A stretch of 64,000 nucleotides of DNA, from positions 38,841 to 102,840 of the forward strand of contig CAMFLR010000024.1 of NCBI GenBank assembly GCA_945957605.1, written 5' to 3'. How positions within the stretch are numbered: position 1 is the first letter of the stretch; every line of letters starts with the position of its first letter. This DNA is from an uncultured Isosphaeraceae bacterium (GTDB taxonomy: Bacteria > Planctomycetota > Planctomycetia > Isosphaerales > Isosphaeraceae). The notes beneath the pieces are model-generated. The model was given only the letters and a program-made list of their open reading frames with translations. It was not told where the DNA came from and did not search any database. Shown piece after piece: positions 34,025 through 43,169 of the stretch. The position numbers were made by a program, and so were the translations under genes.

Positions 34025-34705
34025 ATGTCCGAACTATCGGGATGGGACTTGCTCGAAGCACGCGACCTTCAAGCGGCACTTAGGGTTCTGAAGGAGGAAC
34101 ACGACGCTCGCCCATTCAAAGGAACTCTCAACAACCTTGGCATCTGTTGTTTGATGCTCCAACAGCCAACCGAAGCCAAGAGATTATTCGACGAGGCGCT
34201 GACCATGCCGCTTCCGGATTCGGGTACGCATGGCTTTGCCGGTATCGCTCGTTGGGTTTTGAACGAGCGAGAGGATGCCGTGACTCTCTGGTGCGACGGC
34301 CTGAAATGCAACTACCGCGACGCGGCGGGGGGCGTGAGCCTGCCCTTGTTGCTTTACTATGCTTCAGTTCGCCGGCCCGACGAGTTTTCCCGAGAACATG
34401 CCGAGCAATTTCTGCGAACGGCTCTCGAGTCGCGTCGAGCAAGTAACTGGCCCGGCGGACTTGGGCGATACGTTCTGGGAGAGATCAGCGAGGATCAAGC
34501 CCGCGCGGAGGCAGACGCCGGGCACCCGATCGTAACCGCCCGGCACCTCAATCAACTCGAGTTCTATCAAGGCATGATGGCGCTCGAACAACATGATACC
34601 GAATTATTTTTAGCATACATGCGCAATTGCGCCGATACGCACGAATGCGAGCTGAACAAAGAGTGGCATCTCGCATGCCATGAATGTGCAACATTTGGGA
34701 AGTGA
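34025..34705 (+). CDS. TPR-like hypothetical protein
   Basis: The 226-residue protein is largely helical and its start (LLEARDLQAALRVLKEE) and central segments resemble tetratricopeptide repeats, for example TEAKRLFDEAL at about 50-60. It has no signal peptide or catalytic motif. A C-terminal Cys-rich segment ends in CADTHEC and HLACHECATF. Function is unknown. It precedes an ankyrin-repeat gene on the same strand by about 157 nt, so both could be protein-binding. Confidence 0.65.
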   Translation: MSELSGWDLLEARDLQAALRVLKEEHDARPFKGTLNNLGICCLMLQQPTEAKRLFDEALTMPLPDSGTHGFAGIARWVLNEREDAVTLWCDGLKCNYRDAAGGVSLPLLLYYASVRRPDEFSREHAEQFLRTALESRRASNWPGGLGRYVLGEISEDQARAEADAGHPIVTARHLNQLEFYQGMMALEQHDTELFLAYMRNCADTHECELNKEWHLACHECATFGK

Positions 34706-34862
34706 TGAGCCGGAGAGTACAGGGCGACTTTTGCAGCGAATTGCCGCCATGGAATTCAGGCATTAGAATCCGCTGCGACAGCTCTTTCTGGGAAGAAATT
34801 GATCGAGCCGATCCGCGAAAACTCCTCCGCCATCGATCCATACCTTCTTAATTTTTAGCCCT

Positions 34863-36329
34863 ATGAAAATCACCTATAGCCTTCGCGCTAACTTCGTCAA
34901 AGCCGATTCCGACGAGGCGACCAAGGCTCCCCGGGCGTTGAACGGCTGGACCTACGAGGACGATCAACTCGCGAAGTATTTCGACCCGGACCTCGCCGAT
35001 TTGGAAATCACAGGCGGCATTATTCGTACGTCGGTCCTGTTGGACGGCAGCGTTTGGCTTCATGTCGATTACTCGGCGCCCGCTCGGCTGGATGAGGCCA
35101 CCCTCGATACGCTGACCCATTTCACAACGAGCCAGATGACTCACGTCATGGGCGAAACCGGATTTGAATTCACTGATCAAGGCCACGATTTTCTCATTCT
35201 GCCCGACACGAGAGAATCGATCGACGCCGAACAAATCGACGACGGCAAGGCGACTCGAAAGCGTTCGCGAATCGCCATCGCCGCGCGTGACGGCGATCTC
35301 GATGGTTTGCGTAAGGCTTTGGAATCCGCGTCGGGAATAGCAGTCGACGAACTGCATCAGCAATGCACCGGCCTCGTCCTCGCGATCACCTCCTGTAAGG
35401 TGGAAGCGGCTCTGATCCTGATCGCGCATGGCGCGGATCCCAACCGCCCCGATCCGGAAGGCTGCACGCCTTTGATTCTTTGCGCGATCGCGAACAAGCT
35501 GTCCGATGATGAGAGCGTGCGAATCGCCGAAGCTTTGCTGAAAGCGGGCGCCGATCCAACGCGCGACCGTGACGAGTGGACTCCGCTGAAATTCGCCCAG
35601 AATCGAGGCAAAGCGAAACTCGCGGCACTGCTCGGCGGCAAGGTATCAGCCGAATCGCCCAAGGAAACAAAGCCGGCCGAAGAGGAACGGGATTTCCGAG
35701 GAATTCGCGCCAAGTCGCTCGAAGATGCATTCGCGGTCGCGGCCTTGAACGGCAAGACTCGCGAGATGAACCTGTTCATCGCCGATGGAGTCGACGTGAA
35801 TTCCGTCGCGTCATGGCGCAAAGCCGGCACGGCGTTGACTCAAGCGATCAGAGACGGCAAGCCAAAGGTTGTGGATCTGCTCATCGATGCCAAGGCGGAT
35901 CTCAATGCGATTGACGATATGGGCCTCACCCCATTGATGATCGCCTGTCATGAAGGCAAAGTAACCGGCAGCCGGATTGCCCTTCGATTGATCGAAGCGG
36001 GCGCCGACGTCCATCGCGCTCGTGGAAGAGACACGGCCCTCGATTTTGCCGTGCAATACAGCAAACCCGAAGTCGTTCAGAAACTGATCGACAAGGGTAT
36101 GGACGTCAATGGACTACGCGAGGAGCAGATTACACCGCTGATGCTCGCAGCCCGAGCGGATAATGTCGAAGCGCTCAAGGTTCTGGTCGCCAACGGCGCC
36201 GACATCACCCGGCCCTGCGGGCTGAAATGGGCCATCGGTTGGACCGCCGAGAAATTGGCAGAAAACGAGAAGCGGAAAAAGGCTCTGGCCTATTTGAAGC
36301 AAGTTCGAGAGGCGAAGGCCTCCGACTGA
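34863..36329 (+). CDS. Ankyrin-repeat protein with unrelated N-terminal domain
   Basis: The 488-residue product has an N-terminal domain of about 130 residues with no recognised fold, followed by ankyrin-like repeats from about 135 to 470, such as GCTPLILCAIANKLSDDESV and GLTPLMIACHEGKV. A charged linker (about 260-290) divides the array in two. No signal peptide is present, so it acts in the cytoplasm as a protein-binding scaffold. It is the second ankyrin protein in the window (the other is fused to a globin). Confidence 0.85.
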   Translation: MKITYSLRANFVKADSDEATKAPRALNGWTYEDDQLAKYFDPDLADLEITGGIIRTSVLLDGSVWLHVDYSAPARLDEATLDTLTHFTTSQMTHVMGETGFEFTDQGHDFLILPDTRESIDAEQIDDGKATRKRSRIAIAARDGDLDGLRKALESASGIAVDELHQQCTGLVLAITSCKVEAALILIAHGADPNRPDPEGCTPLILCAIANKLSDDESVRIAEALLKAGADPTRDRDEWTPLKFAQNRGKAKLAALLGGKVSAESPKETKPAEEERDFRGIRAKSLEDAFAVAALNGKTREMNLFIADGVDVNSVASWRKAGTALTQAIRDGKPKVVDLLIDAKADLNAIDDMGLTPLMIACHEGKVTGSRIALRLIEAGADVHRARGRDTALDFAVQYSKPEVVQKLIDKGMDVNGLREEQITPLMLAARADNVEALKVLVANGADITRPCGLKWAIGWTAEKLAENEKRKKALAYLKQVREAKASD

Positions 36330-36337
36330 GTCAAGAG

Positions 36338-36808
36338 CTAGCCGTGAGGTTCCGGGGCCTTCTCCGCACAGTCCAGTTCATCCGCCTTGAGTCGCTCTTT
36401 GATCTCATTCGCGTTGAGATTTTCCACGGGCGTTGAAAGCGACCAGCGGTGGCCAAATGGATCGTCGACTAGCGCGTAGCGATGCCCCCACGGCATGATT
36501 CGTGGCTCCATGACAGCGGTCGCACCGGCGTCCACAGCTCTTGCGAACGCGGCGTCGGTGTCTGGCACGTTGAGGTGGAGTTGAATCGAAGTCCCGCCCA
36601 GCGACTTGGGCGACCGCACCGCACTTCCGGGAAACTCGTCGCAAAGATAGAGCTGCGCACCGTTGATCTCGATGGTGGCATGCATCAGCTTGCCGCTCTC
36701 GTTCGGCATGCGGAATAGCTCAACCGCGCTGAAAGCCTTTTCGTAGAAGGCGATGGCGTCGGCACCGCCGATGACGACCAGATGCGGAAGCAGTGTCGAT
36801 TCGGCCAC
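36338..36808 (-). CDS. VOC family (PhnB/glyoxalase-like) protein
   Basis: The 156-residue protein has the paired beta-alpha-beta-beta-beta layout of the vicinal-oxygen-chelate fold: ADAIAFYEKAFSAVELFRM (about 16-34), a HATIEINGAQLYLCDE segment and the closing YALVDDPFGHRWSLSTP (about 111-127). It is close to PhnB-like proteins. The reaction is unknown. It converges with the ankyrin gene 8 nt away. Confidence 0.88.
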   Translation of the reverse strand: MAESTLLPHLVVIGGADAIAFYEKAFSAVELFRMPNESGKLMHATIEINGAQLYLCDEFPGSAVRSPKSLGGTSIQLHLNVPDTDAAFARAVDAGATAVMEPRIMPWGHRYALVDDPFGHRWSLSTPVENLNANEIKERLKADELDCAEKAPEPHG

Positions 36809-36837
36809 GATTCAGGCCTCGTTTGACAGATGTGAAG

Positions 36838-37023
36838 TTATGCCGCGTTTTCAGGTCGGTGACGGCGGAAACATCTTAACTCGTCAGTCGACTCGATCAG
36901 AACTGGTCCGCTGAGTTCAATCTGGTCGTGGTGGAACAGAACAAAGACCAGAAACGCATCCGAATCCTTGATACCCCGCGGAAACGTGTCGCGAAGTAGG
37001 CGGCCAGCAAGGTCGGCTATCAT
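36838..37023 (-). CDS. Small hypothetical protein
   Basis: The 61-residue frame from the ATG at 37023 has AAGGAAGG at 7-8 nt upstream, an unusually good ribosome-binding site, which favours it over an ATG 39 nt earlier. The product has a short hydrophobic stretch (FLVFVLFHH) and an acidic core but no recognised domain. It lies between VOC and EF-G genes. It may be real because of the start signal. Confidence 0.45.
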   Translation of the reverse strand: MIADLAGRLLRDTFPRGIKDSDAFLVFVLFHHDQIELSGPVLIESTDELRCFRRHRPENAA

Positions 37024-37264
37024 GGTGCCTTCCTTAAAGTCTTCTCCACCAATTCCAGTCATAATGTATTTCTGTACAATATAGCCTGCCTATGGATCAA
37101 CTCAAGGGCCGCGGCGCGAACTCTCCTGCATGGAACCGGCTCAAGCTTGAAGCAGCTGCGAGAAAGGGGTGTCAGACGCGGCTTACGGCGTTAAACTAGA
37201 CCCTTCGTCGACGAACCTCGCCTTCGGAAGCCAGGCCCTCGAACTGTTATTGGACTCGCGATTC

Positions 37265-39379
37265 ATGGATAGCTCTTCCTTACAATCGATTCGCAACATC
37301 GGCATCATCGCCCACATCGATGCCGGTAAAACCACCACGACCGAGCGCATTCTGTATTACACCGGCGAAGTTCACCGCATGGGGGACGTCGACAAGGGCA
37401 ACACCACGACCGACTATCTCGAAGAAGAACGCGAGCGCGGGATTACGATCGTCGCGGCGGCCATCACCTGCAAATGGAAAGATGCGCAGGGAAACCCGAT
37501 CACGATCAACATCATCGACACGCCGGGGCACGTCGATTTCACGGCGGAAGTCGAACGCTCGCTTCGCGTTCTGGACGGAGCCGTCGTCGTCTTTTCGGCC
37601 GTTGAAGGCGTTGAGGCGCAGAGCGAAACGGTCTGGCGGCAGGCGGCGAAATACAGCGTGCCGCGGATCTGTTTCATCAACAAGATGGACCGCATCGGCG
37701 CAGAGTTCGACCGCGTTTTCACCGAAATCACCGAGCGGCTCGAAAGCCACCCCATCCCGCTCCAGATTCCGATCGGCGCAGGTCCGGAAGGGACGATGGG
37801 CGAATTCAAAGGGCTCATCGACCTCATCGCGATGCGCGCCCTCTACTACAAGACTGAAGACCTGGGATCGACGATTACGGAAGCCGAGATCCCCGAAGAC
37901 ATCCGACCCGACGCCGAACTCTGGCGTGAACGGATGCTCAACGCCCTGGCCGATTTTGATGAGACCTTCACCGACCAGTACATGGCGGCGCTCGAAGGCG
38001 AAGAACTCACCGAAGCCGACATCATCGCCGCGCTCCGCCGCGCCACCCTCACCGGCCGCGCTCAGCCCGTCCTCTGCGGTTCGAGCTTCAAGTACGTCGG
38101 CGTCCAGCGCCTGCTCGATGCCGTCTCATCCTACTTGCCCAGCCCACTCGACCGCCCGCCGGTCGTCGGCCACCACCCCAAGAAGGGGACCGAGCTTGTC
38201 CGCAAGCCCGACCCCGACGAGCCGTTCTGCGGCCTCGTTTTCAAGATCACCAACGACGCCCATGGCGATTTGTCTTTCGTCCGGATTTACTCGGGCGAAC
38301 TCAAGGCCGGCACGCGCGTCTTCAACCCCGGTCGAGACAAGAAGGAAATCTGCTCCCGGCTCTATCACATTCGCGCCGACGAACGCGTGAAGATCGAAGA
38401 AACCTGGGCCGGCGATATCGTCGGCGTCGTCGGACTGAAGGATTCGGTGACGGGCGACACGCTATGCGACGCTTCGCATCCGATTCTGCTCGAAAAGATC
38501 GAGTTCCCGGAAACGGTCATCAGCATGTCGATCGAGCCCGTTAGCTCGGCAGACAAGGGGAAACTCGCCGATACGCTCGCCTCGCTGGCGCGCGAAGACC
38601 CAACTTTTGCGTACAAGGTGAACGAGGAAACCGGGCAAACGCTCATCTCGGGTATGGGCGAGCTTCACATGGAAATCCTCAAGAACCGCATGACGCGCGA
38701 CTACAACCTCAAGGTACACGTCGGCCGGCCGCGCGTGAGTTACCGCGAAACGATCAGGAAGGCGGTCAAGCGGGTCGAAGGGACCTGCATCCGCCAGACG
38801 GGCGGATCAGGATTGTACGCCAAGGTAACGATCGACCTGGAGCACGAGGTGCTGCCCAAGGGCGGCCCCACGCTTCGGTTCGTCAACAAGATGAAGAACG
38901 GAACGATTCCGGCGGAATTCGTGCCGGCGATCGAAGGTGGCCTGCGTGACGAGGCAAAGTCGGGTGGCCGAACGGGCTATCCGCTCGTCGACCTGAAGGT
39001 GACGCTCGTCGATGCCGATGCCCACGACGTCGACTCAAACGACCTCGCCTTCGGTTTCGCTGCGTCGGACGCTTTGAAAAAAGCCGTGCACGAAGCGGGA
39101 GCTGTGCTGCTCGAACCGATCATGAAGATCGAAGTCGTGACGCCGGAAGACTATCTCGGCGACATCATGGCCGATTTGATGTCGCGCCGAGCGCAGATCG
39201 ACAAGATGTACGACCGCGGCAAGCTGAGGGTCATCGAAGCCCGTGCGCCGCTCGAAAAGATGTTCGGTTACTCGACCGCCGTGCGAAGCCTGAGCCAGGG
39301 ACGCGCGAGCTATTCGATGGAACCGCTCGAATACGCCGCTGCTCCCGATGAGTTGCTTGAGAGCCTGGCTGGCGGTTAA
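37265..39379 (+). CDS. fusA: Elongation factor G paralogue
   Basis: The 704-residue GTPase has all EF-G domains: P-loop AHIDAGKT at 16-23, switch I with RGIT, DTPGH, NKMD, domain II, III (SGMGELHMEI), IV and V. It translocates peptidyl-tRNA or assists ribosome recycling. It is not in a str operon here, and the TTTDYLEEERERGITI segment resembles the divergent second EF-Gs found in spirochetes, planctomycetes and mitochondria rather than standard EF-G1, so it may be a specialised recycling factor. The ATG at 37265 begins the conserved IRNIGIIAH segment. A terminator follows. Confidence 0.88.
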   Translation: MDSSSLQSIRNIGIIAHIDAGKTTTTERILYYTGEVHRMGDVDKGNTTTDYLEEERERGITIVAAAITCKWKDAQGNPITINIIDTPGHVDFTAEVERSLRVLDGAVVVFSAVEGVEAQSETVWRQAAKYSVPRICFINKMDRIGAEFDRVFTEITERLESHPIPLQIPIGAGPEGTMGEFKGLIDLIAMRALYYKTEDLGSTITEAEIPEDIRPDAELWRERMLNALADFDETFTDQYMAALEGEELTEADIIAALRRATLTGRAQPVLCGSSFKYVGVQRLLDAVSSYLPSPLDRPPVVGHHPKKGTELVRKPDPDEPFCGLVFKITNDAHGDLSFVRIYSGELKAGTRVFNPGRDKKEICSRLYHIRADERVKIEETWAGDIVGVVGLKDSVTGDTLCDASHPILLEKIEFPETVISMSIEPVSSADKGKLADTLASLAREDPTFAYKVNEETGQTLISGMGELHMEILKNRMTRDYNLKVHVGRPRVSYRETIRKAVKRVEGTCIRQTGGSGLYAKVTIDLEHEVLPKGGPTLRFVNKMKNGTIPAEFVPAIEGGLRDEAKSGGRTGYPLVDLKVTLVDADAHDVDSNDLAFGFAASDALKKAVHEAGAVLLEPIMKIEVVTPEDYLGDIMADLMSRRAQIDKMYDRGKLRVIEARAPLEKMFGYSTAVRSLSQGRASYSMEPLEYAAAPDELLESLAGG

Positions 39380-39410
39380 CAGGTTTCAGATCAAACGGTT
39401 GATCGACTTC

Positions 39411-39453
39411 AAACGGCTCCAGGATCGCGAACATGATCCAGGGGCCGTTTTGT
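39411..39453 (+). terminator. Intrinsic terminator after the EF-G gene
   Basis: An imperfect 16-bp stem (AAACGGCTCCAGGATC with GATCCAGGGGCCGTTT) and an 8-nt loop are followed by TTTGT. It lies 32 nt past the stop of the EF-G gene and faces the convergent small exported protein gene. Confidence 0.75.
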
Positions 39454-39517
39454 CGTTATGCAAGCGGTTTCATTGGTCATATCTACGACTGATTCCCTTC
39501 GTGGATGAATTCTTCGC

Positions 39518-39874
39518 CTATCGCGCCTCGAACGGATCAAGGTATTCCGAAGCCTCGACTTCACTGTGACTGACTTCGACGTCGCGGTATTGGAACCAGT
39601 CGAGGCGGCCTCGCAAGACATATCCAAATACTTCATCTTTCTCATGACCGCGCTCGACCAGATAGCCGTATTTCCACGCGCGTTGGAAGGCAAGGCCAGA
39701 AGCAGTTTCACGAGCCTTCTCCAAGGCGTGAGTTGGCACTGTCGTTACGTCAATTTCCGCATAACTCGGCGGTTCCGCGCAACCGCATGTTGAGTTCGCA
39801 AAGAAGAGCACGACAAAGGCAAGACTGAGAACTGAGAGGAATATCCGCGTTCGCAAGCTTTTGATATGCCGCAT
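39518..39874 (-). CDS. Small exported lipoprotein-like protein
   Basis: The 118-residue product has a basic start followed by a hydrophobic segment (about 10-29) and Cys31/Cys33 in NSTCGCAEPP, which looks like a signal peptide possibly ending in a lipobox. The remaining 85 residues are hydrophilic with no known domain. The ATG three codons after the first is used. It converges with the EF-G gene. Function unknown. Confidence 0.6.
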   Translation of the reverse strand: MRHIKSLRTRIFLSVLSLAFVVLFFANSTCGCAEPPSYAEIDVTTVPTHALEKARETASGLAFQRAWKYGYLVERGHEKDEVFGYVLRGRLDWFQYRDVEVSHSEVEASEYLDPFEAR

Positions 39875-40402
39875 GGCACCCACCAGGGGATCGATTCGGG
39901 GCGTACCGCAATCTCCGTGTCGCGATTATACGCCTCCGCAACTCGAACTGTGAGAGAAGTCGCGACTCCGTCGGTCGGAACGCAAATGCCGTTTCATGCC
40001 AAAAGCGTGTCAACGATTCTTATGCTTGCGTCGGCGATCGAACGTGTCGTCACACCCAAGCGAGAGTCATAACGGACTAGCCAAAACCAGAGTCCCTTGA
40101 CATATCTATGATTCGATCATTTCAGTAATCGGTCACTCTCTCATCTATTTTGTAAAACTCTGCTTGACCCCTTGCCGAATTTGAAATAGCTTTCCGGCGA
40201 CTTGCCACCTCACCTGGGATAAGCGACACGCCCTCAAGTTGACGCGAATGCCCGCCCTCCGGGCTTACGTGAGCCGGACTTCTCGCCGATTTGGCCCCTA
40301 ACTTGCTTTCGCGTTTAGGTTTACACAAATAACGCCGTTCGCAAGTTATGGGAGTGCCGCCTGACATTTGTTGTCCCCCGGATCCACATGGAGGTGGAAC
40401 CC
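39875..40402. other. Intergenic spacer
   Basis: This 528-base stretch between the small exported protein gene and the AlkP operon contains no gene that I can support. A TTGACA at about 40098 has no convincing -10 box behind it. The spacer probably holds the promoters for both flanking units. Confidence 0.5.
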
Positions 40403-40684
40403 ATGATCTTCGCTTATTTTGGTCCCGATACGCTTCTGCCGGTCACTTCGATCATCGCCGCCGCCGCCGGCGCAATTCTGATGTTCGGCCGGCTCATCTG
40501 GCACACCCTCGCACGCGTGTTCCGCACGGTGACCGGCAAGGGCGAAGCAACCGTCGCACCGGCAACGATTCGCCGCTCCGCCGCGAGCATGCGTCTCGAC
40601 ACCGGCCATGAAGCCCCGGCGCCGTCGCACCTGCACCAGGGTGAGCTGGAAACCGCCGAGGTCCTGGAAGAAGCAGGAGCCTAA
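40403..40684 (+). CDS. Small single-span membrane protein, first gene of the AlkP operon
   Basis: The 93-residue protein has one hydrophobic span (about 12-35) and a mostly polar C-terminus. The ATG at 40403 is chosen because a GGAGGTGG site sits just upstream, whereas the earlier ATG at 40388 is part of that site. Only 15 nt separate its stop from the phosphodiesterase start, so they are cotranscribed. No function is recognised. Confidence 0.65.
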   Translation: MIFAYFGPDTLLPVTSIIAAAAGAILMFGRLIWHTLARVFRTVTGKGEATVAPATIRRSAASMRLDTGHEAPAPSHLHQGELETAEVLEEAGA

Positions 40685-40699
40685 GTTATTATCTCCAAG

Positions 40700-42538
40700 G
40701 TGATTGTGATCGGGCTCGACGGGCTCGAACCGACAATCGTCGATGCGCTGCTGGCTGAGGGGGCTCTCCCCAACCTCGCCAGGCTCCGCGCGAGCGGAGA
40801 TTACGCGCGCGTCGGCACGACGAATCCCGCCCAGACGCCGGTGGCCTGGTCGACCTTCGCGACCGGGCTTAACCCCGGCGGGCACGGGATCTTCGACTTC
40901 ATTCGCCGCGACCCTCTCACCTATCTTCCCGACCTCGCCCTCAACCGCTACGAGCAGAAGAACGCCTTCTCGCAACCAGCGGCTGTCAACCTACGCAGCG
41001 GAACTCCTGTCTGGGAAAGACTTTCCCAAGCGGGAATTCCGTCAACGATCTTGCGCTGCCCTTGCACTTATCCCGCGGCTCCTCTTCGCGGTAAGTTGCT
41101 CGCCGGCATGGGGGTTCCTGACCTCCGCGGTGGACTGGGCACATCGACCTTTTTCACGACTCAAGCCAGTATTCAAGCCGGCGAGGCCGAGATCGTCGTC
41201 CCGCTCAAACGCCAGGGCGACGGCTCGGTCACCGGCCCGCTCGTTGGTCCGCGTAACCCGAAAGATCGGACCGACATCGAGCTTCCCCTTGTGATTCGGC
41301 CCGACCTCGCGCGCGGATGTGCGGTGATCGCCGTACAAGGTGTCGCGGGCAAACTGGAAGTTGCCCTGGGACGCTGGAGCGACTGGATGTCGGTCGGGTT
41401 CAAGCTCGGCATGCTCCGAACGGCGCGCGGCCTGGTGCGATTCCACCTCGTGCGCCTCGAGCCCGAAGTCGAGCTTCTGGCATCGCCGATCAATTTCGAC
41501 CCTGATGCGCCGCTGTTCCCCATCAGCGCTCCGGGCGAATACGTCCGCGACCTCGCCAACGAGATTGGCGTCTTCCACACGACCGGGATGGTCGAAGATC
41601 ACGCTGCGCTCAGCAACGGCCGGCTCGACGAGGCGGGTTTTCTCCGCCAGTGCGAAGATGCCTGGAGCGAGCGCGAAGCAATGATGGTCCACGAGCTCGA
41701 CCGGCTCGATTCTGGGCTATGCTACTGCCTCTTCGACACGTCCGACCGGGTTCAGCATATGTTCTGGCGTTTTCGCGAGCCCGATCATCCCGCCAATCTC
41801 GGCCGACCGGTTCCGACCGGATTTGCTCGCGTCGTCGCCGATCAATACCGTCGCGCCGATGCGGTTGTCGGTCAGGCGCTCGCACGTGCCGACGACAAAA
41901 CACTCGTCATCGCTCTCAGCGACCACGGCTTCAACTCGTTCCGCCGCGGCGTCAATCTCAACACCTGGCTACATGAGCAAGGGTTACTCGCTCTCAAGCC
42001 GGGCGTCGAGCCGAGCGAGGAAGCGGGCGACTTTTTCCGATCGGTCGACTGGTCGCGCACCAAAGCGTATGCGCTTGGGCTCGGCGGAATCTATCTCAAC
42101 CTCGCCGGTCGCGAGCGAGACGGAATCGTCAAGGCCGACGACGCCCAGCCCCTCAAAACACAGATCGCCACGGCCCTTTCAGGCCTCCCCGACCCGCGCG
42201 ACGGTAAGACCGCGATTCGCAGCGTGCACCCGCGTGAGGCCGTTTACCGCGGCCCGCGGATCGGCGAAGCGCCCGACCTTTTGGTTAACTTCAACTCGGG
42301 CTTTCGAGCGTCGTGGGGAACGTCGCTCGGCGGGGTTCCGGCGGGAATCGTCGAGGACAACGTCAAGCCGTGGAGTGGTGATCACATTATTGATCCTTCC
42401 CTCGTTCCGGGCGTGCTGTTCATGAATCGGCCGTTCAAGACGGCCAATCCCCGGCTCGAAGACCTGGCACCGACAATCCTCGCCGCCCTGGGCGCCGAGG
42501 TTCACCCCGAACTTGAAGGGAGCCCCCTTCTGCCATGA
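40700..42538 (+). CDS. Type I phosphodiesterase/nucleotide pyrophosphatase-like AlkP protein
   Basis: The 612-residue protein belongs to the alkaline-phosphatase superfamily: metal-binding Asp7 (VIGLDGLEP), a probable nucleophile Thr46 in NPAQTPVAW, DTSDRVQHMFW and ALSDHGFN in place. This is the phosphodiesterase/pyrophosphatase type, with NPP-like spacing around the Thr. There is no signal peptide, so a cytoplasmic role is likely. The GTG start at 40700 gives an N-terminus that begins right at the conserved segment. It overlaps the next gene by 4 nt (ATGA). Confidence 0.88.
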   Translation: MIVIGLDGLEPTIVDALLAEGALPNLARLRASGDYARVGTTNPAQTPVAWSTFATGLNPGGHGIFDFIRRDPLTYLPDLALNRYEQKNAFSQPAAVNLRSGTPVWERLSQAGIPSTILRCPCTYPAAPLRGKLLAGMGVPDLRGGLGTSTFFTTQASIQAGEAEIVVPLKRQGDGSVTGPLVGPRNPKDRTDIELPLVIRPDLARGCAVIAVQGVAGKLEVALGRWSDWMSVGFKLGMLRTARGLVRFHLVRLEPEVELLASPINFDPDAPLFPISAPGEYVRDLANEIGVFHTTGMVEDHAALSNGRLDEAGFLRQCEDAWSEREAMMVHELDRLDSGLCYCLFDTSDRVQHMFWRFREPDHPANLGRPVPTGFARVVADQYRRADAVVGQALARADDKTLVIALSDHGFNSFRRGVNLNTWLHEQGLLALKPGVEPSEEAGDFFRSVDWSRTKAYALGLGGIYLNLAGRERDGIVKADDAQPLKTQIATALSGLPDPRDGKTAIRSVHPREAVYRGPRIGEAPDLLVNFNSGFRASWGTSLGGVPAGIVEDNVKPWSGDHIIDPSLVPGVLFMNRPFKTANPRLEDLAPTILAALGAEVHPELEGSPLLP

Positions 42539-43125
42539 AAATCATCGTCCTTCACCTGAGTGTGACCGATCCCATTGAGTTCCTTGACGATCCCGAGACG
42601 CGTGGCGTGGCCGCCCTGATGAGCAACGGCCCCCACGGCCTGCTCGGCTCGCACGAGTGCGGTAGTCCGTTCCAGATTCTCCGCTCTGTGCTGGCCATGT
42701 CGGATTGGAAGAGCGTTTTCTCGGCGCTCGACACCCCCGAGTTGCTCGACCACCTCAAGGAAGACGATTCCCTGATCGGTGTCGATGTCGCGCAGGCTGA
42801 GCCGGGCGAGACTCTTGAAGCCGCCCTCAGCGCCATCGACGGCGAAGCCGTTGTGGTCGCTCTCTCGGCAATCGACGCGTCCGGCAATCGTGCGTTTGTC
42901 CTGACGACGACGGAAGGCTTGCCGTCAATTCGTGTCAACGAGATGCGGGCCAACGACCTCGTTGCCACGATCCTCGAGCTCGCCGGCCTCGAACTCGGCT
43001 CTTCCCCGGCGCTTTGCGACGCGCAATCGTTCGTCCCCGCGCTGACCGAAACTGCCGGTGCGGGCGCAATCGACGACGAGGAACTCGTTCGCGAACGGCT
43101 TCGAGGCCTGGGATACATCGCATAA
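42535..43125 (+). CDS. Small AlkP-like protein without visible active-site residues
   Basis: The 196-residue protein resembles only the C-terminal part of AlkP/sulfatase proteins: NDLVATILELAGLELG (about 139-154) fits the D-APTxL-LLG block and the final RERLRGLGYIA is a typical sulfatase-type end. No metal ligands or nucleophile are recognisable, so it may be a pseudo-enzyme or an interaction partner. The ATG overlaps the phosphodiesterase stop, indicating coupled translation. Homology is by eye and could be incidental. Confidence 0.65.
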   Translation: MKIIVLHLSVTDPIEFLDDPETRGVAALMSNGPHGLLGSHECGSPFQILRSVLAMSDWKSVFSALDTPELLDHLKEDDSLIGVDVAQAEPGETLEAALSAIDGEAVVVALSAIDASGNRAFVLTTTEGLPSIRVNEMRANDLVATILELAGLELGSSPALCDAQSFVPALTETAGAGAIDDEELVRERLRGLGYIA

Positions 43126-43169
43126 TCTTACATTCTTGCAACCGTTGACGTAGTGAGCAGGACCATCGC

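Noticed and set aside
39866..40072. Plus-strand open frame of 68 codons in the spacer before the AlkP operon
   Set aside because: There is no ribosome-binding site and no recognisable composition or domain.
40090..40140. TTGACA near 40098 as a promoter for the AlkP operon
   Set aside because: No acceptable -10 box lies 16-18 nt downstream and the distance to the first gene is about 300 nt.
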